Positions 40,718 to 48,919 of a stretch of DNA of 50,147 bases are shown in pieces. The DNA is from Hydrogenophaga sp. (GTDB lineage: Bacteria > Pseudomonadota > Gammaproteobacteria > Burkholderiales > Burkholderiaceae_C), in NCBI GenBank assembly GCA_021154985.1, contig JAJNQE010000089.1, positions 1-50,147 of the forward strand. The letters are read 5' to 3'. The translations under genes were made by a program, and so were the position numbers. Position 1 is the stretch's first letter, and each line of letters starts with the position of its first letter. The notes under the pieces are model-generated. The model did not search any database, was not told the origin of the DNA, and saw only the letters and a list, made by a program, of their open reading frames with translations.

Positions 40718-43539
40718 CAGCGCAGTCCCGTCGATGTGAAGGTCAGTTGATCGGTGGAGCTGCCCGAGCGTCCGGAGACGCAACCCAGCTTTTCACCGGC
40801 GGTCACGTTGTAGCTGCCAGGGCTGCCACCACCACCGCCGTAGGGGCCGAACTTGCGTCCCTTGTTGGTGATGAAGCTCAGGTTGTCGATGCGTGAGCCG
40901 CTGCGGTAGTCGACCCGCACCACGTATTCGCCCGCCGGAAGCGACACGTCGGCGTTGAAACCGTTGCGGCCACCTTGCACGGGCGCCCAACCGCCTTTGG
41001 CATAGCGGAACTGCGTGCGGTCAACGGTCTTGCCGAAGTTGAGTCGCCAGCCCACGAGGTGGTCTGCTGCGCAGGTGCTGGCGTCGCTCCAGGCACCACC
41101 ACCGCCACCACCGATCTGGCGCGAACCCGCCAGCGGGCCGGTGGCCACCGACGCGGGCTTGGCGTTGCGACCTTCGTCCTCTCCACTGTTGAACCAGTGA
41201 TCCAGTGCGTCCTCGTAGTTGTCAGCGCCATAGACACGGCGCAGGTCGCTGTAGCGGTTCAGGTAGCTGGCCACGCTGAAACCTTCGCTGCCTTGACGGC
41301 CTTGGCGGATGCCGTAGTCCAGCCAGTGCTGCAGGCTGCAAGCCCTGTCACCACGATGGCACAGGCTCTGCACATCGAGGTAGCGGCTCCAGTAGAACGA
41401 CGAACTGAACTCCGGGCTGCCCTGGCGGCCCTCGTTGAAACCACTGTCCTTCCAGTGGCTGGCCAGGTCCACCTTGGCCTTCACCACGTCGGGTGCGTTG
41501 TCGTAGTAGTAGTCCCAGTCGAACACCGACGCTGCGAACTTCGGGTCCGGCCCCTTCTTGTGCTTCTTCTTTTTACCGATGCGCTTGAAAGCGTTTCCGG
41601 CGTCCCTGAAGGCATTGCTGGCGGCGTTTGTGGCGCTGTTCGCCACATTGCGAGCCGCGTCTTTCGTCTTCTCGTACTCGCGGCGCGCGGCGTCGGCCAC
41701 TTTCTCCGCCTCCCTGGCCGCCCGCTGCGCTTCCTGTTCCGCTGCCTTGGCGGCCTTCTGTGCTTCTTCTTCCGCTGCCTTGGCTGCTTTTTGTGCTTCC
41801 GCGGCGGCGGCGTTGGCGATCTTGTTCAGCTCGGCATTGGCCGCGGCCGCTGTGTAACCGCCCAGGTGGCTGAACTCGCCCGAGATCTTGCGGTACGCCG
41901 CTTCGAGTTCCTTGCCGATGCAGTTGTTGATCTTGGACGGGTCCACGTTCACGCCGCCCTGGCCCTCGAACACCTCGGCAATGTCGGTTGAGGGTTTGAT
42001 CTCCAGCGAGGTCTTGATCTCGAATGGATTCACGCAACTGGCGCTGACCTCCACCTTCATGGTGCTGCCGCTCATGCCCACTTCCACCTTCTGCCCGGCG
42101 AAGTTGCCCAGCAGGTTGATGTCCTGCTTGCTGGCGTTGATGGCCATGGTGGCCTGCATCTTGAACTTCACCTTGCCCAGCGGGCCGAGCTTGAGCGTGA
42201 TCTGTTCACCCACGTCACCGTTCAATCCAGACCGGCCCGCCTGCGCAAACAGCCAGCCCATCTTCTGCCCGAGGATGCGCACATCCCCTGCCGCCTTGAG
42301 CAGTGGTCCGTCTTCGGCCAACGGCCCCAGCAGGGCGAAGTTGAAGTATTTGTTGTCGTCGGGGAACGGTTTGGTGCTGTCACCGAAGCGGTATTCGGAA
42401 GGGGGCTCGGGATTGCGCAACTGAACCACGGACAGCGGCTTGGTCATCGCCATCAGCGGGGCCTTGAACGTGTCGATGTTGCGGATGAAGCCGCCACCGT
42501 ATTGGGCCAGGCGGCCATCGGGTGTGGCCATGCCCACCATCATGTGGGCCGCGTCTTCCATGGTGAAGCTGGCCGGTGTGGCCATGCGGAACTCGAAGTC
42601 CAGCAAGTCCATGGCGCCCGCCGGGCTCAACGGGGTCTGGAACTGCATGATGACCTTCTTGTTCTCCGCGCCCTTGAACGCGGCATTGCCCTTGTAGCCG
42701 AAGGTCAGCGCGTTGTTGAGAAAGAAGGTGGCGTCGGTCAGCGTCACCTTGGGCAGGTTCATCGGGATGCTGGCGTTCGGCGGGAACTGGAGTTCGACAA
42801 ACGCCTCCGGTTTCAGCGCATCGGCGCCAGCCTTCTTCATGGTGTCGCCGTGCGCCACGGCGTCGGCCGCACCGATGCCGGCGCCTGCGCCACCGGTCAG
42901 GTCGGTGGGGATGGGCATGACCACCGCCGCGCGCATCATGAGCTGGCTGGTGTTCACGCCCATGGACTGCATGGCCAGCTTGATGGCGCCGCCCAGGCTG
43001 GCGCGCGAGGCCAGTTGCACACCGCTGGAGAAGGACAGGGTGTTGACGTTGAAATAGTTCTCGCGCACGACCTTCTGCAAGGCGGGGGGCATGCCGAGGT
43101 TGTCCAGCTCGTAGTCGGTGGTGGAGATCGAGATGATGGGCGAGCTCAAGGACGTTTCGCCCATGACCTTCTGCGCTTTCTCGCCCAGCAGGCGGGGCAT
43201 GGCCATCGTCTTGTCCACCACCAGCAGCAAGGTTTGCTGCGAGGTGCCGCTGGTGAAGAAGTAGAGCTGCAGCGGACCCGTCTGCGTCATGTAGCAGCCG
43301 GTGAGCTTGCCGCCGCAGGAGGTTTTCTTCAGGGCACCGACCATCCCCTGCAGCTCGTCCTTGACGCCAGCGATGGGCAGGCCGCCGAGCATCTTCTTCA
43401 GGCTGGGTGTGATCTCGGGAGCACCTTGTGCGTGGGCTGTTGCATGAAGAGCCAGTGTGCCCAGAAGGAGCGTACAGGCGCCGAACAGGCGCGTCTTCGT
43501 TGGCAAGGGTCCGGCTGCCCGGAATGTCTGGCGTGGCAT
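40717..43539 (-). CDS. Large exported multidomain protein with jacalin-like lectin C-terminus
   Basis: 940 residues. Signal peptide ends near AHA-QG (37/38). Residues about 40-560 form an unrecognised beta-rich region. An Ala/Glu/Lys coiled coil follows (about 563-640, EAQKAAKAAEEEAQKAAKAA), then a Lys-rich patch (KKKKHKKG, about 652-659). Three tandem repeats of about 40 residues come next, marked by HW-x-D/N-x-G and EGR or QGR (663-793). After a Gly-rich hinge comes a C-terminal jacalin-like lectin fold (about 815-940, FGPYGGGGG and GCVSGRSGSSTDQLTF). It probably binds glycans at the cell surface. It overlaps the secretin gene by one base. Confidence 0.8.
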   Translation of the reverse strand: MPRQTFRAAGPLPTKTRLFGACTLLLGTLALHATAHAQGAPEITPSLKKMLGGLPIAGVKDELQGMVGALKKTSCGGKLTGCYMTQTGPLQLYFFTSGTSQQTLLLVVDKTMAMPRLLGEKAQKVMGETSLSSPIISISTTDYELDNLGMPPALQKVVRENYFNVNTLSFSSGVQLASRASLGGAIKLAMQSMGVNTSQLMMRAAVVMPIPTDLTGGAGAGIGAADAVAHGDTMKKAGADALKPEAFVELQFPPNASIPMNLPKVTLTDATFFLNNALTFGYKGNAAFKGAENKKVIMQFQTPLSPAGAMDLLDFEFRMATPASFTMEDAAHMMVGMATPDGRLAQYGGGFIRNIDTFKAPLMAMTKPLSVVQLRNPEPPSEYRFGDSTKPFPDDNKYFNFALLGPLAEDGPLLKAAGDVRILGQKMGWLFAQAGRSGLNGDVGEQITLKLGPLGKVKFKMQATMAINASKQDINLLGNFAGQKVEVGMSGSTMKVEVSASCVNPFEIKTSLEIKPSTDIAEVFEGQGGVNVDPSKINNCIGKELEAAYRKISGEFSHLGGYTAAAANAELNKIANAAAAEAQKAAKAAEEEAQKAAKAAEQEAQRAAREAEKVADAARREYEKTKDAARNVANSATNAASNAFRDAGNAFKRIGKKKKHKKGPDPKFAASVFDWDYYYDNAPDVVKAKVDLASHWKDSGFNEGRQGSPEFSSSFYWSRYLDVQSLCHRGDRACSLQHWLDYGIRQGRQGSEGFSVASYLNRYSDLRRVYGADNYEDALDHWFNSGEDEGRNAKPASVATGPLAGSRQIGGGGGGAWSDASTCAADHLVGWRLNFGKTVDRTQFRYAKGGWAPVQGGRNGFNADVSLPAGEYVVRVDYRSGSRIDNLSFITNKGRKFGPYGGGGGSPGSYNVTAGEKLGCVSGRSGSSTDQLTFTSTGLR

Positions 43540-43551
43540 GTGGTGTGTCTC

Positions 43552-43594
43552 GAGTTGTTGGAGCGTTGACTATCAACGCCACGCCCGACAACTC
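43552..43594 (-). promoter_or_regulatory. Nested inverted repeats upstream of the lectin-secretin operon
   Basis: Inner palindrome GCGTTGA-cta-TCAACGC (43563-43579) inside a wider pair GAGTTGT (43552-43558) and ACAACTC (43588-43594). It lies 13-55 bp before the operon's start codon, the position of an operator; a transcription end for the upstream aldolase gene is the alternative. Confidence 0.45.
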
Positions 43595-43635
43595 AAAGGC
43601 GGAACACCACCCTGTTCACCTGCCTGTTCTGCTGG

Positions 43636-44358
43636 TCAGACGGTGCGGCGCAGGGCCTCGAAGAACAACTCGGACTGCAGGCGCTCGCTCTGCATCTGGC
43701 TGGCCACGTGCGCAGCGGTGGCCGCGTCGGCCGGTTTCAGGGACCGCCCGGTGGACTGCGCCAGCACCTGCGCCATGCAGGCGCGCTCCAGGTAGTAGAG
43801 GTCGTCGAAAGCGTGGTCGATGCGCGGGCCGCACACCACCACGCCGTGGTTGGCCAGGAAGGCGATGTCGGCCGTGCCCATGGCGCGGGCGATGCGTTCG
43901 CCTTCGCCCGCGTCCAGCGCCAGTCCGTTGTAGTGCGGGTCAATGGCCACACGACCATGAAAGCGCATGGCGTTCTGCGACAGCGTGGTGTCCAGTGCGC
44001 GGTCCTGTGTGAGCGTGAGCGCCGTGGCGTAGGGCATGTGGGTGTGCAGCACCACGGCCTGCCGTGCGAGGCGGTGGATGCCGCTGTGGATGTGCATGGC
44101 GGTGGACTCCACCGGGTGCCGCCCGGCGAGGGCCTGGCCGTGCACGTCGACCATCACGATGTCGTCGGCCTGCACCTCGCTCCACAGCAGGCCGCGCGGG
44201 TTGAGCAGAAAACGACCCGAACCGTCGGGCAGCTCCACGCTGAAGTGGTTGCAAACGCCCTCGGACAAGCCGAATCGGGCGGCGGCGCGCAGGGCCAGCG
44301 CGAGATCGGCGCGGGCTTGTCGGCAGGGTTCGGCGTGGTAGTCGGTTTCGTGGTTCAT
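43636..44358 (-). CDS. Class II aldolase/adducin-family protein
   Basis: 240 residues of the FucA/AraD fold. These are zinc-dependent aldolases or epimerases of small hydroxy-carbonyl compounds. Zinc ligands His105, His107 (VVLHTHMPYATAL) and His171 (FLANHGVVV), and an acidic residue at Glu84 (HPVESTAMHIH), are present. Substrate unknown. The gene lies 15 bp after the quinone-oxidoreductase gene on the same strand, which suggests a two-gene operon. Confidence 0.88.
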   Translation of the reverse strand: MNHETDYHAEPCRQARADLALALRAAARFGLSEGVCNHFSVELPDGSGRFLLNPRGLLWSEVQADDIVMVDVHGQALAGRHPVESTAMHIHSGIHRLARQAVVLHTHMPYATALTLTQDRALDTTLSQNAMRFHGRVAIDPHYNGLALDAGEGERIARAMGTADIAFLANHGVVVCGPRIDHAFDDLYYLERACMAQVLAQSTGRSLKPADAATAAHVASQMQSERLQSELFFEALRRTV

Positions 44359-44373
44359 GTCGGCGGACGCCGC

Positions 44374-45369
44374 TCAAGCGGGGGTGTTCACCATCACCAG
44401 CTTGCCCTTGACCGAGCGCGAACCCATGATGGCGTAGGCCTTGTGCAGCTCGTTCATGGGCAAGGTCTGGTCGATCACCGGTTTCACCTGCCCCTTGGCG
44501 TACATCACGGCCAGGGCCTGCATCATTTCGGCGTTGGCCTTGGGTTCGCGGCGCGCAAAGTCGCCCCAGAACACGCCCACGATGCTCGCACCCTTGAGCA
44601 GGGTGAGGTTCAGCGGCAAGGCGGGAATGGGGCCGCTGGCAAAGCCCACCACCAGGTAGCGGCCGCGCCAGGCGATGGAGCGAAACGCCGGTTCGGCGAA
44701 GTCGCCGCCCACCGGGTCGTAGATCACGTCCGGACCCTTGCCGTCGGTGAGCTGTTTGATCGCGTCGCGCAGGCCCTCCTTGGGAGAGTGCACGCTGTAG
44801 TTGATGGTGGCATCGGCACCCAGCTGTTTGCACAGCTCGCATTTTTCGTCGCTCGATGCCGCAGCAATCACGCGCGCACCGGCCGCCTTGGCAATCTGGA
44901 TGGCCGCCGTGCCCACGCCACCGGCCGCGCCGAGGATCAGCACGGTCTCGCCGGCCTTGAGGGCCGCGCGGTCCATGAGCGCATGCCACGAGGTGGCGTA
45001 AATCATGATGAAGGCGGCGGCGTCCACCGCCGGGAAACCCGCCGGCAGCGGCATGCACAAGGCAGCCGGTGCGATGGTGTGCGTGCCGAAACCACCGGTG
45101 CCGCTCAGGCAGGCCACGCTCTGGCCCACCTGCAGGTGTTTCACACCGTCACCCACCGCGCGCACCACGCCGGCGTATTCGGAGCCCGGCACGAAGGGCA
45201 GGGCGGGCTTCATCTGGTACTTGTTCTGCACGATGAGCAGATCGGGAAAGTTCAGGCTCGCGGCCTCGATCTCGATCAGCACCTCGCCCGCCTTCGGCTC
45301 GGGCGTGGGCAGTTCTTTCCAGGTCAGGGCGTCAACGCCCACAGGGTTTTCACAAAGCCAGGCGTGCAT
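44374..45369 (-). CDS. NADPH:quinone oxidoreductase-family (zeta-crystallin-like, MDR)
   Basis: 331 residues. N-terminal catalytic GroES-like domain without zinc-ligand cysteines (ASLNFPDLLIVQNKYQMKP, FVPGSEYAGVV) and a Rossmann domain with LILGAAGGVGTAAIQIAKA (about 144-162). It typically reduces quinones or enones with NADPH in the cytosol. The ATG at 45369 is preceded by GAGGAG, which decides the start over longer in-frame frames. Divergent from surE. Confidence 0.9.
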   Translation of the reverse strand: MHAWLCENPVGVDALTWKELPTPEPKAGEVLIEIEAASLNFPDLLIVQNKYQMKPALPFVPGSEYAGVVRAVGDGVKHLQVGQSVACLSGTGGFGTHTIAPAALCMPLPAGFPAVDAAAFIMIYATSWHALMDRAALKAGETVLILGAAGGVGTAAIQIAKAAGARVIAAASSDEKCELCKQLGADATINYSVHSPKEGLRDAIKQLTDGKGPDVIYDPVGGDFAEPAFRSIAWRGRYLVVGFASGPIPALPLNLTLLKGASIVGVFWGDFARREPKANAEMMQALAVMYAKGQVKPVIDQTLPMNELHKAYAIMGSRSVKGKLVMVNTPA

Positions 45370-45492
45370 GCTGTCTCCTCGGTGGTTGGGGTGTGTCGGC
45401 CCATGATAGGCAGGGCAATGTCCCCTTTTGCAGCGGGTAAGCCCGTTGCCTGTCTCAAGCGTGACCGGGGGGAAGCCACCTAAAATCGCTTG

Positions 45493-46278
45493 ATGAAAAT
45501 CCTCATCTCCAACGACGATGGTTACCAGGCGCCCGGCCTCATGGCGCTGTATGAAGCCCTCAAGGGCCTGGCCGATGTGGAGGTGGTGGCGCCCGAGCAC
45601 AACAACAGCGCCAAGTCCAACGCGCTGACCCTGCATTCCCCGCTGTACGTGCACACCGCGCACAACGGTTTTCGCTACGTCAACGGCACACCAGCCGACT
45701 GCGTGCACATCGCGCTCACCGGACTGCTGGGCTACCGGCCCGACCTGGTCGTTTCCGGCATCAACAACGGCGCCAACATGGGCGACGACACCATCTATTC
45801 AGGCACGGTGGGCGCGGCCATGGAGGGTTACCTCTTCGGCATTCCGGCCATTGCGTTTTCGCAGACCGAAAAAGGCTGGGGCCACCTGGCCGATGCGGGC
45901 CAGATGGCGGCGCGCCTGGTGGCGCAGCTGCTGCCCTCACTGGAGAACGGAGCGCCTGTGGAACCCTGGCTGCTCAACGTGAACATTCCCAACCGCCCCA
46001 TCGCCGACCTCAAGGGCTTCAAGGTGGCGCGCCTGGGCCGGCGCCATGCGGCCGAGCAGGTGATCTCGCAGACCAACCCGCGCGGCGACACCATGTACTG
46101 GATCGGCAGCGCCGGCAAGGCCAAGGACGACGCCGACGGCACCGATTTCCATGCCGCCGTGCAAGGCTACGCCACCATCACGCCGCTGAAGGTGGACCTC
46201 ACCGACCACGAGCGCCTGGCCTACTGGGCGCCCACGGCCGCCAGCCTGTCGGCGCCGGCCGGGGGAGCAAGCTCTTGA
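45493..46278 (+). CDS. surE: 5'/3'-nucleotidase SurE
   Basis: 261-residue metal-dependent nucleotide phosphatase. N-terminal metal site MKILISNDDGYQAPGL, then VVAPEHNNSAKSNALTLH and VVSGINNGANMGDDTIYSG (active-site loop) are intact. The ATG at 45493 is used; a TTG just before it is in frame. TAAAAT (45481-45486) is a plausible -10 for the operon. The stop overlaps the TTG start of pcm. Confidence 0.95.
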   Translation: MKILISNDDGYQAPGLMALYEALKGLADVEVVAPEHNNSAKSNALTLHSPLYVHTAHNGFRYVNGTPADCVHIALTGLLGYRPDLVVSGINNGANMGDDTIYSGTVGAAMEGYLFGIPAIAFSQTEKGWGHLADAGQMAARLVAQLLPSLENGAPVEPWLLNVNIPNRPIADLKGFKVARLGRRHAAEQVISQTNPRGDTMYWIGSAGKAKDDADGTDFHAAVQGYATITPLKVDLTDHERLAYWAPTAASLSAPAGGASS

Positions 46279-47102
46279 AAGACGGCGGCAAGGCCCGCCC
46301 GACCTTCCCGGCCCGGCTGCCGGCGGCCAGCCCATCCCCCGCCTTGCGCCCATCGGTGGCGCGGGTTTCCCAGCCACCGTTGGCCTCGGTCAAGCCTGTG
46401 CCGCGCCCGGCCATCAAAACCGCCCCCGTGGTGCGGCCCTCCGTGCCCAGCGGCGTGGGTATGGACTCCTCCGCCGTGCGCGCGGCCATGGTGCGCAAGA
46501 TCCAGGCGCAGGGCGTGAGCCACCCCGGGGTGTTGGCCGCATTGCAGGCGGTGGAGCGGCACCGGTTCGTGGATTCCGCGCTGGTGAACCAGGCGTACGA
46601 AGACACCAGCCTGCCGATCGGCCTGGGCCAGACCATCTCGAAGCCCGGCGTGGTGGCCCGCATGATCGAACTGCTGTGCGCCAGCCAGGCGGGCAAGCTC
46701 GGCCGCGTGCTCGAAATCGGCACCGGCTGCGGCTACCAGGCGGCGGTGCTGGCCCATGTGGCGCGCGAGGTCTACAGCATCGAACGCCTGCGCGGACTGC
46801 ACGAAAAGGCGCGCGAGAACCTTCGAGCCTTTCGCATCTCCAATCTCCACTTGCTGTTCGGCGACGGCATGGTGGGGTACGCCAAAGGTGCTCCTTATGC
46901 CGCCATCATTGCCGCCGCCGGTGGCAACGACATTCCCCAGGCCTGGATCGACCAGCTCGCCGTGGGCGGCCGGTTGGTGGCGCCCGCGGTCACCGCAGCG
47001 GGCCAGCAAAACCTGGTGGTGGTGGACAAAACCGCCACCGGCATCGTCCGCACCGAGCTGGAGGCCGTGTTTTTTGTGCCTCTAAAATCGGGTATCGCAT
47101 GA
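46275..47102 (+). CDS. pcm: Protein-L-isoaspartate O-methyltransferase
   Basis: 275 residues from a TTG at 46275 that overlaps the surE stop; an ATG at 46461 would give the 213-residue core alone. The enzyme methylates isoaspartyl residues with SAM and so repairs aged proteins. The SAM motif VLEIGTGCGYQAAVLA and the substrate motif GLGQTISKPGVVARM are clear. The N-terminal 60 residues are Pro/Arg-rich and probably disordered, a form seen in some betaproteobacterial Pcm proteins. Confidence 0.92.
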   Translation: MKDGGKARPTFPARLPAASPSPALRPSVARVSQPPLASVKPVPRPAIKTAPVVRPSVPSGVGMDSSAVRAAMVRKIQAQGVSHPGVLAALQAVERHRFVDSALVNQAYEDTSLPIGLGQTISKPGVVARMIELLCASQAGKLGRVLEIGTGCGYQAAVLAHVAREVYSIERLRGLHEKARENLRAFRISNLHLLFGDGMVGYAKGAPYAAIIAAAGGNDIPQAWIDQLAVGGRLVAPAVTAAGQQNLVVVDKTATGIVRTELEAVFFVPLKSGIA

Positions 47103-47187
47103 GTTTTCCCCTCTGCCGTGGGCAGCGGGGCGTTTTATCCATCGGGGCCGCCGCAAGGCTTGCCCCGTCCACAGGTTGGGAGTTTTC

Positions 47188-48081
47188 ATGTACATGCGTC
47201 ATCCCCTGGCACCGACCGTGCCCCGTGAACAGCGCCGTTCCCCTTGGCAGGTGGCTGCTGTTGCTGCGGTGGCGGCGGTCGTGCTGATCACGGCCGGTTG
47301 TTCGACCCGCCGCGTGTCCGGCCCCGCCCCGGTGGAAGACCGCGGCATGGCCCGGCCAGATGCCGCCGTGGCGCTGCCCGGCGCCGAGAACGCCGGCAAG
47401 CCCGGCTACTACACGGTGAAGGCCGGCGACACCCTCTACCGCATTGCCTTGGACAGCGGCCAGAACTGGCGCGATCTGCAGGCCTGGAACAATTTGTCGA
47501 ACGCCAATGCCATCGAAATCGGCCAGGTGCTGCGCGTTCAGCCGCCCGCTCCTGTGGTGGCCCAGGCGGCACCGGCCACCGGCGTGTCCAGCAACCCGGT
47601 GAACCCGACTGGCGTGGTGTCGCGCCCCCTCACCGACACCGCGCCCGTGGCACCCGCCGCTGCGCCCATTCCTGCACCGGCGCCCGCGCAGGCGCCTGCG
47701 TCGGCTGGCGCTGACGAGCTCAATTTCGTGTGGCCGGCTCAGGGCACAGTGGTGTCCAGCTTCGACGAAACCACCAACAAAGGCGTGTCCATCGCCGGCA
47801 AGATCGGCGACCCGGTGGTGGCCGCCGCCGATGGCCGCGTGGTCTACGCTGGCGCCGGCCTGCGCGGTTACGGCAACCTCATCATCCTCAAGCACAACAA
47901 CACCTACCTCACCGCCTACGCCCACAACCAGGCCTTGCTGGTGCGCGAAGACCAGGCCGTGCGCCAGGGCCAGAAGATCGCCGAAATGGGCAGCAGCGAC
48001 ACCGACCGGGTGAAGCTGCACTTCGAGGTGCGCCGCATGGGCAAGCCGGTCGATCCGATCGGTTACTTGCCCAAGCGCTGA
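47188..48081 (+). CDS. nlpD: LysM/M23 lipoprotein NlpD-like (amidase activator)
   Basis: 297 residues. The N-terminus carries a signal-type hydrophobic stretch and lipobox-like LITAGC, so it is probably an outer-membrane lipoprotein. LysM domain (YYTVKAGDTLYRIALDSG, about 70-115), Pro/Ala linker, then a LytM/M23 domain (about 180-295, SIAGKIGDPVVAAADGRVVY, KLHFEVRRMGKPVDP). Typical NlpD regulates AmiC-type amidases at division rather than cleaving. ATG 47188 follows GGGAG. Third gene of surE-pcm-nlpD. Confidence 0.92.
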   Translation: MYMRHPLAPTVPREQRRSPWQVAAVAAVAAVVLITAGCSTRRVSGPAPVEDRGMARPDAAVALPGAENAGKPGYYTVKAGDTLYRIALDSGQNWRDLQAWNNLSNANAIEIGQVLRVQPPAPVVAQAAPATGVSSNPVNPTGVVSRPLTDTAPVAPAAAPIPAPAPAQAPASAGADELNFVWPAQGTVVSSFDETTNKGVSIAGKIGDPVVAAADGRVVYAGAGLRGYGNLIILKHNNTYLTAYAHNQALLVREDQAVRQGQKIAEMGSSDTDRVKLHFEVRRMGKPVDPIGYLPKR

Positions 48082-48093
48082 GCCGGGGCCGCC

Positions 48094-48879
48094 ATGGCCT
48101 GGCCGGTGCTCGTCTTCGACATCGAAACCATCCCCGATGTTGAAGGCCTCAGGGCCCTGCGAGCTGCACCGGTTGACCACACCGACGAGCAGGTCCATGC
48201 TGCGTGGTTGGCCGAGCGCCAGGAAAAAGGCCAGAGCGATTTCATGCCGCTGCACCTGCAGCGCGTGCTGGCCATCAGCTGTGTGTTTCGCAATGCCGAA
48301 GGCCTGCGCATCCACTCGTTCGTGGACCGGGACGGCCAGAGCGAAGGCAAGGTGGTGCAGGCCTTCTTCCACGCGGTGGAAAAACACACGCCGCAGCTCG
48401 TGAGCTGGAATGGTGGCGGGTTCGATTTGCCGGTGCTGCATTACCGGGGTCTGCGCCACGGCGTGGAGGCCAGCAAGTACTGGGACCTCGGCGAGGACGA
48501 CCGCGAGTTCAAGTGGAACAACTACATCAGCCGCTACCACATGCGCCACCTGGACCTGATGGATTTGCTGGCCATGTACTCGCCCAAGAGCAACGCGCCG
48601 CTGGACGCCATGGCCAAGCTCTGTGGCTTTCCCGGCAAGCTGGGCATGGACGGCTCGCAGGTGTATGCGCAGTACCTCGCCGGGCAGACCGAGGACATCC
48701 GCCGGTATTGCGAGACCGACGTGATGAACACCTACCTCGTGTACTGCCGCTTTCAGAAGATGCGCGGCGGTTTGACCGAGGCGGAGTACGAGCAGGAGAT
48801 CGCGATGGTCAAGGAGACGCTGGGCAACCTGGCGCCGACCGAATCTCATTGGGATGAATATCTCAGAGCCTGGCGGTGA
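48094..48879 (+). CDS. 3'-5' exonuclease, DnaQ-like (PolB-associated exo2 type)
   Basis: 261 residues of the DEDDy-type exonuclease fold: motif I VLVFDIETIPD (about 4-14), motif II LVSWNGGGFDLPVLHYRGL (about 108-125), motif III DIRRYCETDVMNTYLVY (about 209-225). It should trim single-stranded or mispaired DNA or RNA 3' ends. It starts 12 bp after nlpD, a position held by rpoS in many relatives, so it is probably in the same operon. Confidence 0.85.
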   Translation: MAWPVLVFDIETIPDVEGLRALRAAPVDHTDEQVHAAWLAERQEKGQSDFMPLHLQRVLAISCVFRNAEGLRIHSFVDRDGQSEGKVVQAFFHAVEKHTPQLVSWNGGGFDLPVLHYRGLRHGVEASKYWDLGEDDREFKWNNYISRYHMRHLDLMDLLAMYSPKSNAPLDAMAKLCGFPGKLGMDGSQVYAQYLAGQTEDIRRYCETDVMNTYLVYCRFQKMRGGLTEAEYEQEIAMVKETLGNLAPTESHWDEYLRAWR

Positions 48880-48919
48880 AGTTGGAAGGTCGCCTCGCAC
48901 GGCCTGAGACAATCGGGGC

